Positions 9,207-16,862 of a DNA stretch of 64,000 bases are shown one piece after another. Position 1 is the first letter of the stretch. Every line of letters starts with the position of its first letter. The DNA is from Gammaproteobacteria bacterium (GTDB taxonomy: Bacteria > Pseudomonadota > Gammaproteobacteria > Thiohalobacterales > Thiohalobacteraceae). The DNA lies in NCBI GenBank assembly GCA_018819175.1, contig JAHJQQ010000002.1, forward strand, positions 28,600-92,599. The letters run 5' to 3'. The notes below the pieces were generated by a model, which saw nothing but the letters and a program-made list of their open reading frames with translations, ran no database searches and was not told the origin of the DNA. The translations under genes and the position numbers were made by a program.

Positions 9207-10271
9207 ATGACCGATTACAAAGCGATTATGCGTATGGATCATAGCTTCCAGCCATTGCTCGCGGCAGTTCAGAAGAACTGCAACATCTCCGATGCCCTGC
9301 ATGCCGGTGACTATACCCTGTGTGTCTACCTGCTCAAGATGCGCGAGTATTTTCGCTGGGAGAAAGGCTACCCCTTTTCCGAGCCCCTTTCCCATTCCGA
9401 CATCGGCAGCTGGTTGAAGGAGCGCGAGAAACTCTGGGAAACCCTGGAAAACGAACCCTTCACCACGCTTCCGGTCGAGAACCGTGATCACGACCCGTTT
9501 GATGCTCAGCGCATCAACAAGGTTTTGAATCCACATGGGTTGGTCTACAGCGCCGGACTCGGCCAGAACGGCCGCCCGCACTTCTTTCTGGGCAGGCTTG
9601 AACAACGGCAGGAACATGAGAATTTCACCGTACTCATCGCAGCAAACGAATTCGCGCGTGACTTGACTGCACCACCGGCCATGTCGCTGGGCAATACTAT
9701 TTTTGTACGCCGGGAATCGTTGCGCCGGATGATTTGGGAGAAAATCGAAGAGTGGAACTGGAATAAGCTCGACAATCCCATGGGGCGTGCCATTCAATGC
9801 TACGACTTCGATCTGGATACCGAGCGCGCCCTCAATCTAATGACCGACGACCAGATATCAACACTGCTCTTGCACGAAATCGGCGAAGTCATGGCCAGCG
9901 ACCATCTCGGTTCAGCTTGGGAGGAAATGCTTGCGGACCTGCCTAGATCACGAATCGAACTCATGCTGCGCGCCATTCGCGACCATCTCGCCGACAGCCT
10001 GTCCACGCTGCCCGCATTGCTCACAGAGAATTCGCCATCCAAAATCCATTTTTATTTCGCGATGCTGACTCCTCTCCGCAAATCATTGGCGCCGGGATTG
10101 ATATCTGCCTATGACGAATGGCGCACAACCCGGTCCCACACCGTCTTTAGGCAGTATGTCCTGACGGCTCAATCGCATTGGAAAAACCTCACCTCGGAGG
10201 TATTACAACTACATACCTGCGGGGCCTCTCTGGAATCCCTTCAAAACTTGATCGACAGTCGTCCACTGTAA
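9207..10271 (+). CDS. unrecognised 354-residue protein with an HEIGE motif
   Basis: I do not recognise the family. The middle contains LLHEIGEVMASDHLG, which resembles a zinc-metallopeptidase HExxH-like helix but has E in place of the second H. The N-terminal half is tryptophan and aromatic rich (MREYFRWEKGYPF, KIEEWNWNK) and a helical C-terminal half follows. No signal peptide or TM segment. The ATG at 9207 has only a weak Shine-Dalgarno; M at 9228 or 9234 would also be possible. It begins a run of plus-strand genes that includes a 2-oxoglutarate oxygenase. Confidence 0.7.
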   Translation: MTDYKAIMRMDHSFQPLLAAVQKNCNISDALHAGDYTLCVYLLKMREYFRWEKGYPFSEPLSHSDIGSWLKEREKLWETLENEPFTTLPVENRDHDPFDAQRINKVLNPHGLVYSAGLGQNGRPHFFLGRLEQRQEHENFTVLIAANEFARDLTAPPAMSLGNTIFVRRESLRRMIWEKIEEWNWNKLDNPMGRAIQCYDFDLDTERALNLMTDDQISTLLLHEIGEVMASDHLGSAWEEMLADLPRSRIELMLRAIRDHLADSLSTLPALLTENSPSKIHFYFAMLTPLRKSLAPGLISAYDEWRTTRSHTVFRQYVLTAQSHWKNLTSEVLQLHTCGASLESLQNLIDSRPL

Positions 10272-10316
10272 GACAATCCCTCCTTAATTCATTCCTCAAC
10301 GCAGGCTGTCTGTCTC

Positions 10317-10925
10317 ATGTCGTCCATCACGTCTACTCTTCCCGGACTGCAAAGCATCCAGGAGATCAAGCCACATACCTTCATCTTTGAGAAACGCCAG
10401 GCACTTCCGGATTTCCTGTGTCGCGATATGATTCAGCGTTTCGAAGCCCACCAGGATGAGCAGTATCAAGGGCGCATCGGACAGATCGCTTACGAAGACA
10501 GCAGCATAAAAAAATCGACCGATCTGGTCGTCAGCGGCAAGGAACACTGGAAGGACGTGGACAACAATCTGTTTCGTTCACTCGGCCTGGCGCTGAAAGA
10601 ATTCCGCGAAGCCTATCCCTATTTCAAAGGCCCTTTTAAAGATATGGGCTACGCCATTCAGCGCACCAATCCAGGCGAGCATTACCACTGGCACATCGAT
10701 GGTGGCAGTCATGACTTCAGTCAGCGGCAATTAGTAGCGGTGTGGTATCTGAACGATGTCGAAGGCCCGGGCGGCGAAACCGAATTCCTGTTCCAGGATG
10801 TCAAAGTGAAACCTGAGGAAGGCAAGCTGCTGCTTTTCCCGCCTTTCTGGACCCATGAACATCGCGGCGTAACCTTGGAAAAGGGCGTTAAATATATCGC
10901 CACCACCTGGGTTATCTTCGCTTGA
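10317..10925 (+). CDS. Fe(II)/2-oxoglutarate oxygenase, prolyl-hydroxylase type
   Basis: A 202-residue double-stranded beta-helix oxygenase. The HxD pair is His126/Asp128 in HYHWHIDGG. The distal His is in PPFWTHEHRG (180 or 182), and Lys192 in VKYIATTW sits where the 2-oxoglutarate-binding basic residue is expected. The segment QLVAVWYLNDVEGPGGETEF is typical of P4H-like enzymes. The substrate is not deducible; family members hydroxylate proteins or small molecules. Its stop region touches the next gene (GNAT), suggesting translational coupling. It is the first of four unrelated or distantly related members of this superfamily in 6 kb. Confidence 0.88.
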   Translation: MSSITSTLPGLQSIQEIKPHTFIFEKRQALPDFLCRDMIQRFEAHQDEQYQGRIGQIAYEDSSIKKSTDLVVSGKEHWKDVDNNLFRSLGLALKEFREAYPYFKGPFKDMGYAIQRTNPGEHYHWHIDGGSHDFSQRQLVAVWYLNDVEGPGGETEFLFQDVKVKPEEGKLLLFPPFWTHEHRGVTLEKGVKYIATTWVIFA

Positions 10926-10933
10926 ATCTGAAG

Positions 10934-11383
10934 ATGGCCTCAGATTCCATACAGATCCTCATTCCGGAATCGGCACAAGATTTCGAATATTACTATGATT
11001 TACGCTGGCGTATCCTGCGAGAACCCTGGCAGCAACCGCGCGGCAGTGAGCAAGATGAATTAGAGTCGGCGAGCTGGCATCGTATGGCCTGTGCGGAGGG
11101 ACGCATTCCGATCGGTGTTGCGCGTCTGCATCTCAACTCCCCTGAGCAGGCCCAGATCCGCTATATGGCCGTTGAGGCAACGCATCGCCAGCAAGGTGTC
11201 GGAACAGCATTGGTACGATCGCTGGAGGATCAGGCCTTGCGATCAGGTGCGCAGGAGATCCTGCTGCACGCCCGCGACGAAACTCTCGGGTTCTATACGC
11301 AGCTGGGCTACCAAATCCTGGGGCCATCCCACACGCTGTTTAAATCAATTCATCACCATGCGCTGTCCAAACAGCTGGTGTGA
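10934..11383 (+). CDS. GNAT-family N-acetyltransferase
   Basis: A 149-residue acetyl-CoA-dependent acyltransferase. The core IRYMAVEATHRQQGVGTALV (78-97) contains motif A with the R/Q-x-x-G-x-G/A-type pyrophosphate-binding loop (RQQGVGTA), and the C-terminal DETLGFYTQLGYQ is motif B. Overall architecture resembles small ElaA/YjcF-like GNATs (YYDLRWRILREPWQ near the N-terminus). The ATG at 10934 is preferred to a TTG at 10922. It follows the oxygenase without a gap, so the pair may modify one target in two steps. The substrate is unknown. Confidence 0.88.
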   Translation: MASDSIQILIPESAQDFEYYYDLRWRILREPWQQPRGSEQDELESASWHRMACAEGRIPIGVARLHLNSPEQAQIRYMAVEATHRQQGVGTALVRSLEDQALRSGAQEILLHARDETLGFYTQLGYQILGPSHTLFKSIHHHALSKQLV

Positions 11384-11384
11384 A

Positions 11385-11747
11385 TTACTGAATTAGTGCG
11401 CCTGATTCTCGAGCTAAGGCTAAAATGGCTTCTGGCGTCGGATAACCCGGTGCACCTTGCCGCAGGTAGGATTGCCACTCGGCATAAGCTGAAGCCAGCT
11501 CAGGATCGGTACCCTGACAGCCGAGCACACTGATAACGCTGTCAGTAATTTTCCAGGGCCCATCACCCTGAGTCGGGCCGGTGATGAGATGAATCGCCTG
11601 GCTTGCGGGACGCTGTAGATGCCAGAATATTTCGAAGTAAACCAGCCCTTCCTCATGCGCCAAAGGAAAACATTCGGCGATGATGTGCCGCTCGCCATTC
11701 TTATGCCGTATCAGTAGCGGTGCCGTCATGCTGAATAGATCGGCCAT
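11385..11747 (-). CDS. hypothetical protein abutting a repeat element
   Basis: A 120-residue protein, not recognised. It is predicted beta-rich at the N-terminus (APLLIRHKNGERHIIAECF, GLVYFEIFWHLQR) and helical at the end, where SYAEW-type and PTPEAILALARESG segments occur. The ATG at 11747 lies only 5 bases from the end of the 149-bp element; upstream in-frame codons are element sequence, so the element must now supply or separate the promoter. Convergent with the GNAT gene, with only one base between stop codons. Confidence 0.6.
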   Translation of the reverse strand: MADLFSMTAPLLIRHKNGERHIIAECFPLAHEEGLVYFEIFWHLQRPASQAIHLITGPTQGDGPWKITDSVISVLGCQGTDPELASAYAEWQSYLRQGAPGYPTPEAILALARESGALIQ

Positions 11748-11752
11748 AATGG

Positions 11753-11901
11753 TTAGGGAACCTCTGATTAATTTGATCAAGCGAGCATATGCAAGGCGCA
11801 GACGGGCGAAAAAACGGAGTTTACACGCAGTAAATGAGTATTTTGAGCCCGGCTGTAACGCAGCAGATGCCGCTTCAGTGAATTAATCAGGGGTTCCCTA
11901 G
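11753..11901. repeat. 149-bp inverted-repeat element (MITE-like), copy 2
   Basis: Same length and layout as 4414-4562. Left end TTAGGGAACCTCTGATTAAT, right end the complement of CTAGGGAACCCCTGATTAAT. Internal identity is high, including the shared segments GGCGCAGACGGGCGAAAAA and TTTACACGCAGTAAAT. The flanking TAG on each side may be a target duplication. No coding capacity. Confidence 0.88.
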
Positions 11902-12221
11902 CTCAGGATAAGCTCATGTTCCAGCATATCGCCTTCTGAACTCAGGCGTACCCCAGTGGCATTTGGCATACGGGATATAATGTACGCCGCCATCATGATA
12001 CTGAGCTGCTGATTCTCCCGATGAATCGCGTCCAGAATTTTATCCGCGGCAATCTGGCAGCGCATCATGCGGTCGGGATTGTCCACCCAGGTGCGGCTCA
12101 TCTGGTAGCCACCATCCATATCCAGGTCCAGCTTGGCGAAAAACTCCTCCGCCTCATCGATAATGAATTGCGGTACTTCGAAAGGATATGTCTGGTCATC
12201 GATCATTACGTTAAAGCGCAT
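11898..12221 (-). CDS. hypothetical protein with C-terminus at the repeat element
   Basis: A 107-residue protein, not recognised. It starts with a beta-rich stretch (MRFNVMIDDQTYPFEVPQF) followed by helices (IIDEAEEFFAKLDLDMD; DKILDAIHRENQQ; IMMAAYIISRM). GGGGAT lies upstream of the ATG at 12221. Its TAG stop (11898-11900) is part of the CTAG at the end of the 149-bp element, so the original C-terminus may have been cut or slightly altered by insertion. Divergent from the YbiX-like oxygenase. Confidence 0.6.
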   Translation of the reverse strand: MRFNVMIDDQTYPFEVPQFIIDEAEEFFAKLDLDMDGGYQMSRTWVDNPDRMMRCQIAADKILDAIHRENQQLSIMMAAYIISRMPNATGVRLSSEGDMLEHELILS

Positions 12222-12308
12222 TGGGTATCCCCTGCTGGTTGATGTGCATCGACATAACGTCGGTATCCGGCTATTTTACCTGCAGCCTGACAGCCATGGA
12301 AAATACAC

Positions 12309-12983
12309 ATGTTATTAACGATTCCGGGAGTCATCCCCAAGCCGCAGCTGGAACGCATCGGCCAGTTGTTAGTGCGTGGTGAGTTCAAGGACGGAAAACT
12401 CTCCGCCGGACGCGAAGCACAGCGTGTGAAAAGCAATCAAGAGCTGGTCCAGGAGCCGGATCTCTATACTGCCCTGAACAATCTGCTGATGGGCTGTCTT
12501 ATACAGAACCCCATCTATCAACAGGCGGTATTACCACGCCGCATCGCTGCACCCTATTATGCTCGCTACACGGCTGGCATGCGTTATGGCGATCATATTG
12601 ATGATCCCATCATGGGTGCTGGTGCTGATCAATATCGCTCAGATGTTTCAATCACTGTTTTCCTGAGTGATCCTGGCGACTATGAAGGCGGTGAACTGGT
12701 GATCCGCAGCAGTTACGGCGAACAATGCATCAAACTCAATGCAGGTGATGCAGTCCTATACCCATCCTCCAGTCTGCATCACATCAATGAAGTGACGCAA
12801 GGCGAGCGCCGTGTCGCAGTCACCTGGGCGCAAAGTCTGGTGCGTGATCCAGGACAACGCGAATTGCTCTATCAACTTTGTCAGGCGCGCGAAAAGCTAT
12901 TAGTGGAGCGACCTGATAGTGAAGAAACAGCTTGGATCAGTAACAGCTATGCGAATCTGGTGCGTATGTGGTCAGAGCTCTAA
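12309..12983 (+). CDS. PKHD-type hydroxylase, YbiX/PiuC family
   Basis: A 224-residue Fe(II)/2-oxoglutarate oxygenase, close to the usual 225-residue length of YbiX. The HxD pair is His96/Asp98 in MRYGDHIDDP; the distal His is at 157-158 in SSSLHHINEVTQG, and the basic residue for 2-oxoglutarate follows in RRVAVTW. YbiX/PiuC genes usually sit near siderophore receptors, but no iron-uptake gene is present here, so the role may differ. An intrinsic terminator lies about 50 bp downstream. Second of the four oxygenases in the block. Confidence 0.9.
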   Translation: MLLTIPGVIPKPQLERIGQLLVRGEFKDGKLSAGREAQRVKSNQELVQEPDLYTALNNLLMGCLIQNPIYQQAVLPRRIAAPYYARYTAGMRYGDHIDDPIMGAGADQYRSDVSITVFLSDPGDYEGGELVIRSSYGEQCIKLNAGDAVLYPSSSLHHINEVTQGERRVAVTWAQSLVRDPGQRELLYQLCQAREKLLVERPDSEETAWISNSYANLVRMWSEL

Positions 12984-13030
12984 CGATCCACCCTGTGAGT
13001 CAGCTTGATCAACTGTGTTGCTCTCAGCAA

Positions 13031-13060
13031 CAAAAAAGGCCGCAATCGCGGCCTTTTTTG
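13031..13060. terminator. bidirectional intrinsic terminator
   Basis: AAAAAAGGCCGC-aatc-GCGGCCTTTTTT has a GC-rich 6-bp core with A/T pairs and T-runs on both strands. It lies between the convergent YbiX-like gene and the small gene at 13094. Confidence 0.9.
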
Positions 13061-13093
13061 CGCCCCGAACTGCCGGGGTAAGGGATACCGCGG

Positions 13094-13297
13094 TTAGCGA
13101 TGTGAACCCTTGTCGGCATGCGCCATATCGACAACTTTCATGGCCAATTCCGCATATTTCTGGCGGTAGCCATCGAGAACAGCACCGGAAGCAGGAACAA
13201 AATATTCTTCCTGAGACACGCCTTGCTTGTGCTCAAGCTCCATAAATTTCTTCTGCATTTCCAGCATCTCTTTGATCAACTTTGCCTTTTCGCTCAT
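13094..13297 (-). CDS. small helical protein upstream of dsr
   Basis: A 67-residue protein of unknown function. It is charged and amphipathic, with a likely coiled-coil N-terminus (KAKLIKEMLEMQKKFMELEH), then EEYFVPASGAVLDGYRQKYA and a C-terminal KVVDMAHADKGSHR. GGAGG eight bases before the ATG supports expression. It lies downstream of the cysteine-free DsrC paralogue on the same strand, with about 130 bases between, so the two could be co-transcribed. No cysteine, no membrane segment. Confidence 0.75.
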   Translation of the reverse strand: MSEKAKLIKEMLEMQKKFMELEHKQGVSQEEYFVPASGAVLDGYRQKYAELAMKVVDMAHADKGSHR

Positions 13298-13429
13298 GTT
13301 CTATGCCTCCAGCACTGTCAAGTGCCTCTGGATTCAGTGAATTGCTACCGCCTGGGCTGACGGGACTATATTACCCCACCCGTCTGGTTTCTATATCCCT
13401 AACGGGCAAGCCAGGTTAAAGATCGGGTA

Positions 13430-13768
13430 TTAATAACCGCCCTTACGCGCGATGTACGGCAATCCGGCAATCCGATTACCCTGCTTGCTGGGCGCACCAG
13501 GAAACAACTCATAGAGCTCTTTACTGGTGACTTTGGTACCCCAGATGTCGGACATGCCCTTATTAATGGCCCGCTCCATCGGCTGTTCACCATTCTCATC
13601 GATGTACTGCGCGCGCAGGAAATTCAGAACATCAAAGTGTTTCTCTGTCAATTCGATCCCGTCCACAGCGGCGAGTGCTTTGGCAACATCTTCATCCCAC
13701 ACAGTGTAATCAGTGAGATTGCCGTTGTCGTCAAGCTCGATGGACGTGCCATTTACATCTAGTGCCAT
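13430..13768 (-). CDS. DsrC/TusE-superfamily protein without cysteines (RspA-like)
   Basis: A 112-residue DsrC-fold protein. It aligns with DsrC along its length: MALDVNGTSIELDDNGNLTD, HFDVLNFLRAQYIDENGEQP and SKELYELFPGAPSKQGNRIAG. Both functional cysteines are gone: the position of CysB is Asn (QGNRIAG instead of QACKYAG), and the C-terminal arm ends RKGGY instead of TGCV. The protein has no Cys at all, so it cannot carry sulfur. In published groupings, cysteine-free DsrC homologues are called RspA and are thought to be regulatory. AGGAG precedes the ATG at 13768. Confidence 0.88.
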   Translation of the reverse strand: MALDVNGTSIELDDNGNLTDYTVWDEDVAKALAAVDGIELTEKHFDVLNFLRAQYIDENGEQPMERAINKGMSDIWGTKVTSKELYELFPGAPSKQGNRIAGLPYIARKGGY

Positions 13769-14005
13769 TGCTATGCTCCTGATTCAACTTTAAAAAAGAT
13801 CTTGAGGTTCAGAATATATAAAATTTGCGGTGCAGAATTGTATTGTAAAGTGACCCTCTTCGGAAGGGGATTGAAGCATGTGGATTAAGGACAATAATCA
13901 TGATGCCGCATGCTCGTGCCACCTTCCTGCAGGGTGCTGTCTACTCGTGCTGGCTGATTTGCAGCTAAAATACCGGCCAAGCGACAACTACACTCTGATA
14001 ATGAC

Positions 14006-14515
14006 ATGCTTTTTCAAGAACTAACGCTGGAAATCCCGCACCAACTCAATGCCGGCCTGTATGTCCGTTACATGGAATTGGCCGGAACAGACCGAATCCG
14101 CCAGACGCATTTTTTCTCGGGCCGTTTCGAGAATAGTTATATCGACATGGCCGACATCCCAGATATCACCTCTGTACTCGCACTCGTGAAAGAGCACGCC
14201 GGATGCCATCTGGGCAGGGCCGCTGAGACATTGAAGATCGGATACTGGTTCAATGCCATGGGGCCAGGACAGCGGACAGCTCCACATCACCATGATGAAA
14301 ACGACGAACTGCTCTCAGCGGTGTATTACATTCGCGTGCCGGAAAACTCCGGCAATCTTATCCTGCAGGATGCGGATAATAACAACATCAGTATCTGCCC
14401 TCAGGAAGGCAAGCTGGTGATGTTTGCGCCTGCGGTATTACACGAGGTGACAACCAATCTCAGCGCGGATCTTCGCCTGTCTGTCGCGATGAATATCGGG
14501 CCGCTGGAAGGATAG
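14006..14515 (+). CDS. putative 2-oxoglutarate/Fe(II) oxygenase (third in block)
   Basis: A 169-residue cupin-like protein. APHHHDENDELLSAVYYIR carries an HxD pair (His95/Asp97). A distal His is at 146 in FAPAVLHEVTTN, and Arg157 in DLRLSVAMNIG sits in the 2-oxoglutarate position. Strand-rich SGNLILQDADNNNISI and GKLVMFAP segments fit the jelly-roll fold. It resembles small uncharacterised oxygenases of the TIGR02466/DUF6445 type. The substrate is unknown. It is convergent with the Cas6-like gene, with 8 bases between them. Confidence 0.78.
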   Translation: MLFQELTLEIPHQLNAGLYVRYMELAGTDRIRQTHFFSGRFENSYIDMADIPDITSVLALVKEHAGCHLGRAAETLKIGYWFNAMGPGQRTAPHHHDENDELLSAVYYIRVPENSGNLILQDADNNNISICPQEGKLVMFAPAVLHEVTTNLSADLRLSVAMNIGPLEG

Positions 14516-14523
14516 TCCGCAAA

Positions 14524-15216
14524 CTAGTGCGTATCCTTGACCGCTTTAATTCCCTTATGTGGCAGAAACAGTCCGCAACCCATTTTCCGGTGCGAGCCAA
14601 TCCCTTTCTGCTGCAACAGTACGGACATTTCAGGCTCTAGATCGGCAACCATGACGCTCTGCGTATGCACAACGCTGTCCGGCGTATGCAGGTCGTGAGC
14701 CCGGCCACATAATACTTTGCTGATACGCTTGAAACCCAACTCGCGCATTTCTCCCACGACTTGTTCGAGAAATGCCTCTTCGTCCATTGTCGGATCATTC
14801 ATGACCACGTGACGGGCGAACAGCGTGGACAGTGCGGACAACGGTTTAATCACGCCCTCTCCCACGGCCAATGAAAACCCAGCGACGTCCAGCACCGCAC
14901 CATCAAGCGCACGCGCATCATCAACGCGCGTTTTCGGAACGCGCAGCATCATGCGTGTGCGGCGAGAAAGCTGCAGCAGCGCGTTGCCTGTTTCCTGCGG
15001 ACGAAACCAGCCATTACCGGATTCGGCGACGTGGATCAGATGCACACCGGATGCGGTATCCTGACCCAACCAGGGCAAGGCGGCCTGTAATGCCTGGGAC
15101 AGCGCGTAGGCATGATCCAAAGGCAGTGACTTACAGTCGATAGCAAAACTCAGATCGACTATGTCGTCCGGCACTTTGAATTCTTTGTCCGCCTCACTTT
15201 CATCGTTCCAGTACAT
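14524..15216 (-). CDS. Cas6/Cmx6-like RNA-endonuclease-fold protein, standalone
   Basis: A 230-residue protein. Its C-terminus carries QQKGIGSHRKMGCGLFLPHKG, matching the glycine-rich loop of RAMP-fold Cas6 proteins (G-x-G-rich turn followed by a strand and Pro). The layout is two ferredoxin-like halves: DLSFAIDCKSLPLDHAYAL near the start, and FKRISKVLCGRAHDLHTP in the middle. It is closest to the variant Cas6/Cmx6 group. There is no CRISPR array and no other cas gene in the window, so a role in crRNA processing is unlikely here. GAGG precedes the ATG at 15216. Confidence 0.7.
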   Translation of the reverse strand: MYWNDESEADKEFKVPDDIVDLSFAIDCKSLPLDHAYALSQALQAALPWLGQDTASGVHLIHVAESGNGWFRPQETGNALLQLSRRTRMMLRVPKTRVDDARALDGAVLDVAGFSLAVGEGVIKPLSALSTLFARHVVMNDPTMDEEAFLEQVVGEMRELGFKRISKVLCGRAHDLHTPDSVVHTQSVMVADLEPEMSVLLQQKGIGSHRKMGCGLFLPHKGIKAVKDTH

Positions 15217-15236
15217 GGTCAACCTCGATACAGTCC

Positions 15237-15425
15237 TTAGTTTGCGGAAGAGAATGCCGCTTCCAGACGTTCTTCCCAATCGTTAGGCGTGTCTTGAAAA
15301 GGAGGCTTCACATCAATACGAAAAAACATCGCACCGTTTCGAGCACGCACTTTCACGCTCTCGATAAGTTGATCGAACGACACCAGATCGTGCTCTTGTA
15401 AAAGTATTTCACTCAACCATAGCAT
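15237..15425 (-). CDS. small hypothetical protein upstream of the Cas6-like gene
   Basis: A 62-residue protein: MLWLSEILLQEHDLVSFDQL, a short basic strand pair (KVRARNGAMFFRIDVKPPF) and NDWEERLEAAFSSAN. Unknown family. GGAGG ten bases before the ATG and a 20-base gap to the Cas6-like gene suggest a two-gene unit. The unit probably starts after the TauD-like gene on the same strand. Confidence 0.65.
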   Translation of the reverse strand: MLWLSEILLQEHDLVSFDQLIESVKVRARNGAMFFRIDVKPPFQDTPNDWEERLEAAFSSAN

Positions 15426-15466
15426 GCTGATATTACCTCCAGGCCCGGGATGCTCGGTTGAACACC

Positions 15467-16399
15467 CTAGGCCGAAACCCGAGCGCGCTCGCGATCTGAC
15501 ACATCTGTGCCGGCAATGCGATCATAGTAGCGGGCACGATACATGAGCCGATTCCGACCTGTCGCCGGATCATCCTGAAATGCGGTCCGGCTATGTAATA
15601 CATTATTGCAGATGATGCCCTGCCCCGGCATTAGCCGATAGTGATAGATATAGGGATTCCCTTCTTGATCCCATAGATTCTGCAGGAATTCTGCCGCCGC
15701 CAGTGTCAGTGGATCATCCCGCCAGACAATATTGCGCGTGCGCGCGCTGTAGCGCATATGCAGATTACCGGTCACGATATCCTGATAAAACACCGGGCCT
15801 GTCTGAGCGGGGCGTATTTCAATTCCCTGCTCAATATTCGCCGGTATCGTCATAGCCTGCGGGTGCATCATAGCCTCTATAAAACGCGGGTCTGCGTCAC
15901 GCAGCAGTATATAGGCAATCTCATGGTCAAGGAGTTGGTTCTCACCACCCTCTGCGGCATCCCGTACACAGAACATCATGAAGGCTTTGATCTGCTGCTC
16001 CGGTGAATTGTAGTAGCCATCGGTATGCCAGTTGAGGCGACGATTGGTATAGGGGATGTAATCGCGCTTTCGATCGACCTCTGATACCTGCAGTGCGGTG
16101 ATACCATCATCATCGGCATAGAGATTTGCATCCAAGCGGTTCAAGCCTAACTTCTGGCCGAACGCGCGAAGGTCTGACTTAGCTACCGCGGCTGTGCCTG
16201 AAGTAAAAATGGCGAAATTCGCACGGCGGCATACCGACACCAGCGCCTCCTGCTCTGTTGTATCCAGGTGCGCCAAATTGGTGACCGGAACCATTAATTC
16301 ACTCAATGACGTTGGATAATCTGCCAGCTTGCGCGCGCGCCATTCGCTGTAATGCTGTTGGCTAGCCAGATGAAATAGATGGTCGCGACGTTGAGTCAT
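15467..16399 (-). CDS. TauD/TfdA-family Fe(II)/2-oxoglutarate dioxygenase
   Basis: A 310-residue dioxygenase of the TauD superfamily. The facial triad is visible: His125/Asp127 in NWHTDGYY and His269 in NNVLHSRTAF. Arg284/Arg288 in GRNRLMYRARYY bind 2-oxoglutarate. Family members cleave C-S bonds (taurine), hydroxylate small acids or act on alkyl sulfates; no sulfonate transporter or regulator is nearby, so the substrate is open. It is the fourth such oxygenase in this block and the gene nearest to dsrA, transcribed divergently from it across 463 bp. Confidence 0.9.
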   Translation of the reverse strand: MTQRRDHLFHLASQQHYSEWRARKLADYPTSLSELMVPVTNLAHLDTTEQEALVSVCRRANFAIFTSGTAAVAKSDLRAFGQKLGLNRLDANLYADDDGITALQVSEVDRKRDYIPYTNRRLNWHTDGYYNSPEQQIKAFMMFCVRDAAEGGENQLLDHEIAYILLRDADPRFIEAMMHPQAMTIPANIEQGIEIRPAQTGPVFYQDIVTGNLHMRYSARTRNIVWRDDPLTLAAAEFLQNLWDQEGNPYIYHYRLMPGQGIICNNVLHSRTAFQDDPATGRNRLMYRARYYDRIAGTDVSDRERARVSA

Positions 16400-16527
16400 A
16401 AGTGATGAAAATAGATTTCGTTAGATAGACAGGAAGTTGTACACATGCCATCTTTGCGCAGGCTGTTGAGAAAAAATCACCCGACCCATGGCATCTGCAT
16501 TCGTACGAAGCGTGTAAGCATATAATA

Positions 16528-16572
16528 AAACGCTAATTATTTCGACCTTTCGGCTCGCAAGCATTAGCGTTT
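16528..16572. promoter_or_regulatory. 10-bp perfect inverted repeat in the dsr upstream region
   Basis: AAACGCTAAT (16528-16537) and ATTAGCGTTT (16563-16572) are perfectly complementary across a 25-base loop. It could be an operator for a dimeric regulator or a transcript-end hairpin for the divergent TauD-like gene. Nothing else in 16400-16600 looks coding. Confidence 0.45.
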
Positions 16573-16607
16573 GTGGGTGAATCAGTGAAAAACGGTTATT
16601 GCTGTAC

Positions 16608-16735
16608 TACCCCATTTGGGATAGTCTACCGGCCGCGAAACACCCCATGGGTAGGGTATTCTCTTTAGGGTCAGACCCCTAGACTGCCTCGCACGGGTAA
16701 CTGGGGTGTAGCGACATATTGATATGCCCTACTTT
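16608..16735 (+). promoter_or_regulatory. dsrA upstream region with NarL-box-like motifs
   Basis: The 463-bp gap before dsrA has a cluster of GGG/CCC inverted motifs. The best is TACCCCATTTGGGATA at 16608-16623, which fits the NarL 7-2-7 layout (TACYYMT-nn-AKRRGTA) at 11 of 14 positions. ATGGGTA at 16647-16653 is a perfect single heptamer, TAGGGTCAGACCCCTA at 16666-16681 is near-palindromic, and CTGGGGTGTA at 16701 is a further partial match. A NarL-type regulator is encoded just after the dsr cluster. Binding is an inference. No confident -35/-10 pair was found. Confidence 0.45.
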
Positions 16736-16862
16736 CTAGCTGCTGATTAGTTTGCGAAGCGGCATTACAATGATTTTCGATTGAAGCGGGTACTCAGAGA
16801 TAACACTGTGTACTTATTTAGTTGCATAACCTGCCATTCCTAAGAATCTTAAGGAGACAGAC

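Noticed and set aside
11385..11780. Longer start for the gene at 11385 inside the 149-bp element
   Set aside because: The extra residues come from the element end; the same peptide arises at the other copy. The ATG at 11747 is preferred.
14300..16862. CRISPR array near the Cas6-like gene
   Set aside because: No regularly spaced direct repeats of 25-40 bp were found around the gene or elsewhere in the window.
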